46,803 nt of DNA from an uncultured Olsenella sp. (GTDB lineage Bacteria > Actinomycetota > Coriobacteriia > Coriobacteriales > Atopobiaceae), in NCBI GenBank assembly GCA_949290055.1, contig CASEQJ010000014.1:1-46803 (forward strand), in the 5' to 3' direction. Numbering within the stretch: the first letter of the stretch is position 1; each line of letters opens with the position of its first letter. The position numbers and the translations under genes were made by a program. Shown piece by piece: positions 46,243 through 46,803 of this stretch. The notes under the pieces are model-generated. The model was not told where the DNA came from, searched no databases, and saw only the letters and a program-made list of their open reading frames with translations.

Positions 46243-46803
46243 CTATGCGTGGTCGCGCGCCGCGAGCGGCACGCGGTAGACGTACATCTCGATGGCGAGC
46301 TTCGCCCGCTCGTTGCCCTGGGCAGCGGCGGTATCCAGATCGCGGAGGGCGTAGTTGAAGTCGGTTATCTGACTTTCGGTCATCCTCTGCGAAGAGAGCG
46401 TGAGCCACGGCGACGTCTGCCCGGGAGCCAGAGCGTGCGACGAGACGGAATGATTTGCATGGTCTATCCTGCACTGCGCCGTGCCGAGCGAGCCTACAGA
46501 AAGGCCGAGCGCGGACGCTATTGCGTCGAGGTCGACCACGGCGTTGGTCACGCCGCCCGAAGTCACGCACGCGACCGCCGAGGAGAGGTCGGCCGTGAGC
46601 AGAGAATACAGCACGTCCGCCAGCGCCGAGCGCTGCCCCGAGGAGAGACGGGGCGCGGCGCCGGCCGCAGCCGGCTGACCGCCGCCTGTCAGCGAGGACA
46701 GCTTTTGCAATATGTCGGTATCGCAGACCAGATCTACGAGAGAGGAGAGCGTGCCGCAGAGCGTATCCTGCGAGGCTTTGACCTTGTGACCGTTGAGCGT
46801 TAC
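46243..46803 (-). CDS. Partial gene, apparent chimera ending in an acetate-kinase-like segment
   Basis: The minus-strand frame is open to the right edge, so the start is outside; 186 codons are seen. Most of it (VKASQDTLCGTLSSLVDLV..., VVDLDAIASALGLSVGSLG, HANHSVSSHALAPGQTSPWL) matches nothing I know. Near the end, RDLDTAAAQGNERAKLAIEM plus YVYRV (about 46262-46340) closely resembles the conserved AckA stretch before KKYIGAY. It then breaks into PLAARDHA and stops. This suggests an unrelated protein joined to a short piece of acetate kinase by deletion. Confidence concerns the open frame; the chimera reading is inference. Confidence 0.5.
   Translation of the reverse strand, partial: VTLNGHKVKASQDTLCGTLSSLVDLVCDTDILQKLSSLTGGGQPAAAGAAPRLSSGQRSALADVLYSLLTADLSSAVACVTSGGVTNAVVDLDAIASALGLSVGSLGTAQCRIDHANHSVSSHALAPGQTSPWLTLSSQRMTESQITDFNYALRDLDTAAAQGNERAKLAIEMYVYRVPLAARDHA

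Overview
The window looks like the chromosome of a high-GC anaerobic actinobacterium of class Coriobacteriia, probably near Olsenella/Atopobiaceae. I infer this from the roughly 65-70% GC composition, the gut-anaerobe gene content (selenium/molybdenum purine-catabolism genes) and familiar protein types. It cannot be proved without a search.

Layout. (1) 1-6.4 kb: an anaerobic purine/hydantoin catabolism operon: ygeY (5' end outside the window), ygeW, carbamate kinase, a ModE-type HTH fused to a MocA-like nucleotidyltransferase, a hydantoinase and a RidA protein. Ureido intermediates would be cleaved to carbamoyl phosphate, and carbamate kinase would make ATP. (2) 6.9-10.1 kb: a 969-residue wall-anchored adhesin with a run of ten G in its signal-peptide codons, then a small winged-helix protein. 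(3) 10.3-19.9 kb: selenium-dependent molybdenum hydroxylase maturation (yqeC, yedF, DUF3343, NifS-like enzyme, yqeB-xdhC fusion) with a type II (FecCD-fold) ABC importer. A 24-bp ModE-like palindrome lies before the yqeB-xdhC/importer operon, so the importer probably carries molybdate or tungstate. A THEP1-like NTPase and a DUF364 protein follow. (4) 19.9-23.2 kb: an unknown membrane protein and a YtrA-type GntR/ABC operon. (5) 23.4-30.0 kb: a TPP riboswitch and thiC-thiS-thiF-thiG-thiH-tenI-thiE-thiD. (6) 30-35.3 kb: DUF2200, an XRE membrane protein, a BceB-like permease without its extracellular domain, a RelB/GNAT toxin-antitoxin pair, a deleted XRE-TPR regulator, an EamA permease and an SMR exporter. 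(7) 35.4-41.7 kb: a lower-GC accessory island with an SOS box, an unknown 454-residue protein, an AbiEi/AbiEii pair, an XRE-zinc ribbon-TipAS regulator, an AAA_14/DUF4143 ATPase and a PACE transporter fragment. (8) 41.7-46.8 kb: redox and regulatory genes (LysR, hydrolase, flavin reductase, HxlR), several with large internal deletions or truncations.

Non-coding structure is rich. At least seven copies of an ~30-bp GGGGAC palindrome lie at gene borders in the Se/Mo region. One sits in frame inside the THEP1-like gene, and others supply start-region or stop codons. Larger inverted-repeat elements occupy convergent gene ends; two tandem ones keep perfect 22-bp arms despite different arm sequences. 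The 7-mer CGAGAAG/CTTCTCG is strongly over-represented and also forms intergenic hairpins. In the right part, TAGGATA-type palindromes occur both at the AbiE promoter and before the ATPase gene.

The most novel-looking points are the ORF-invading palindrome family, the poly-G switch, the ModE-MocA fusion with ModE-like operators, the over-represented word, and the run of genes with large in-frame internal deletions.
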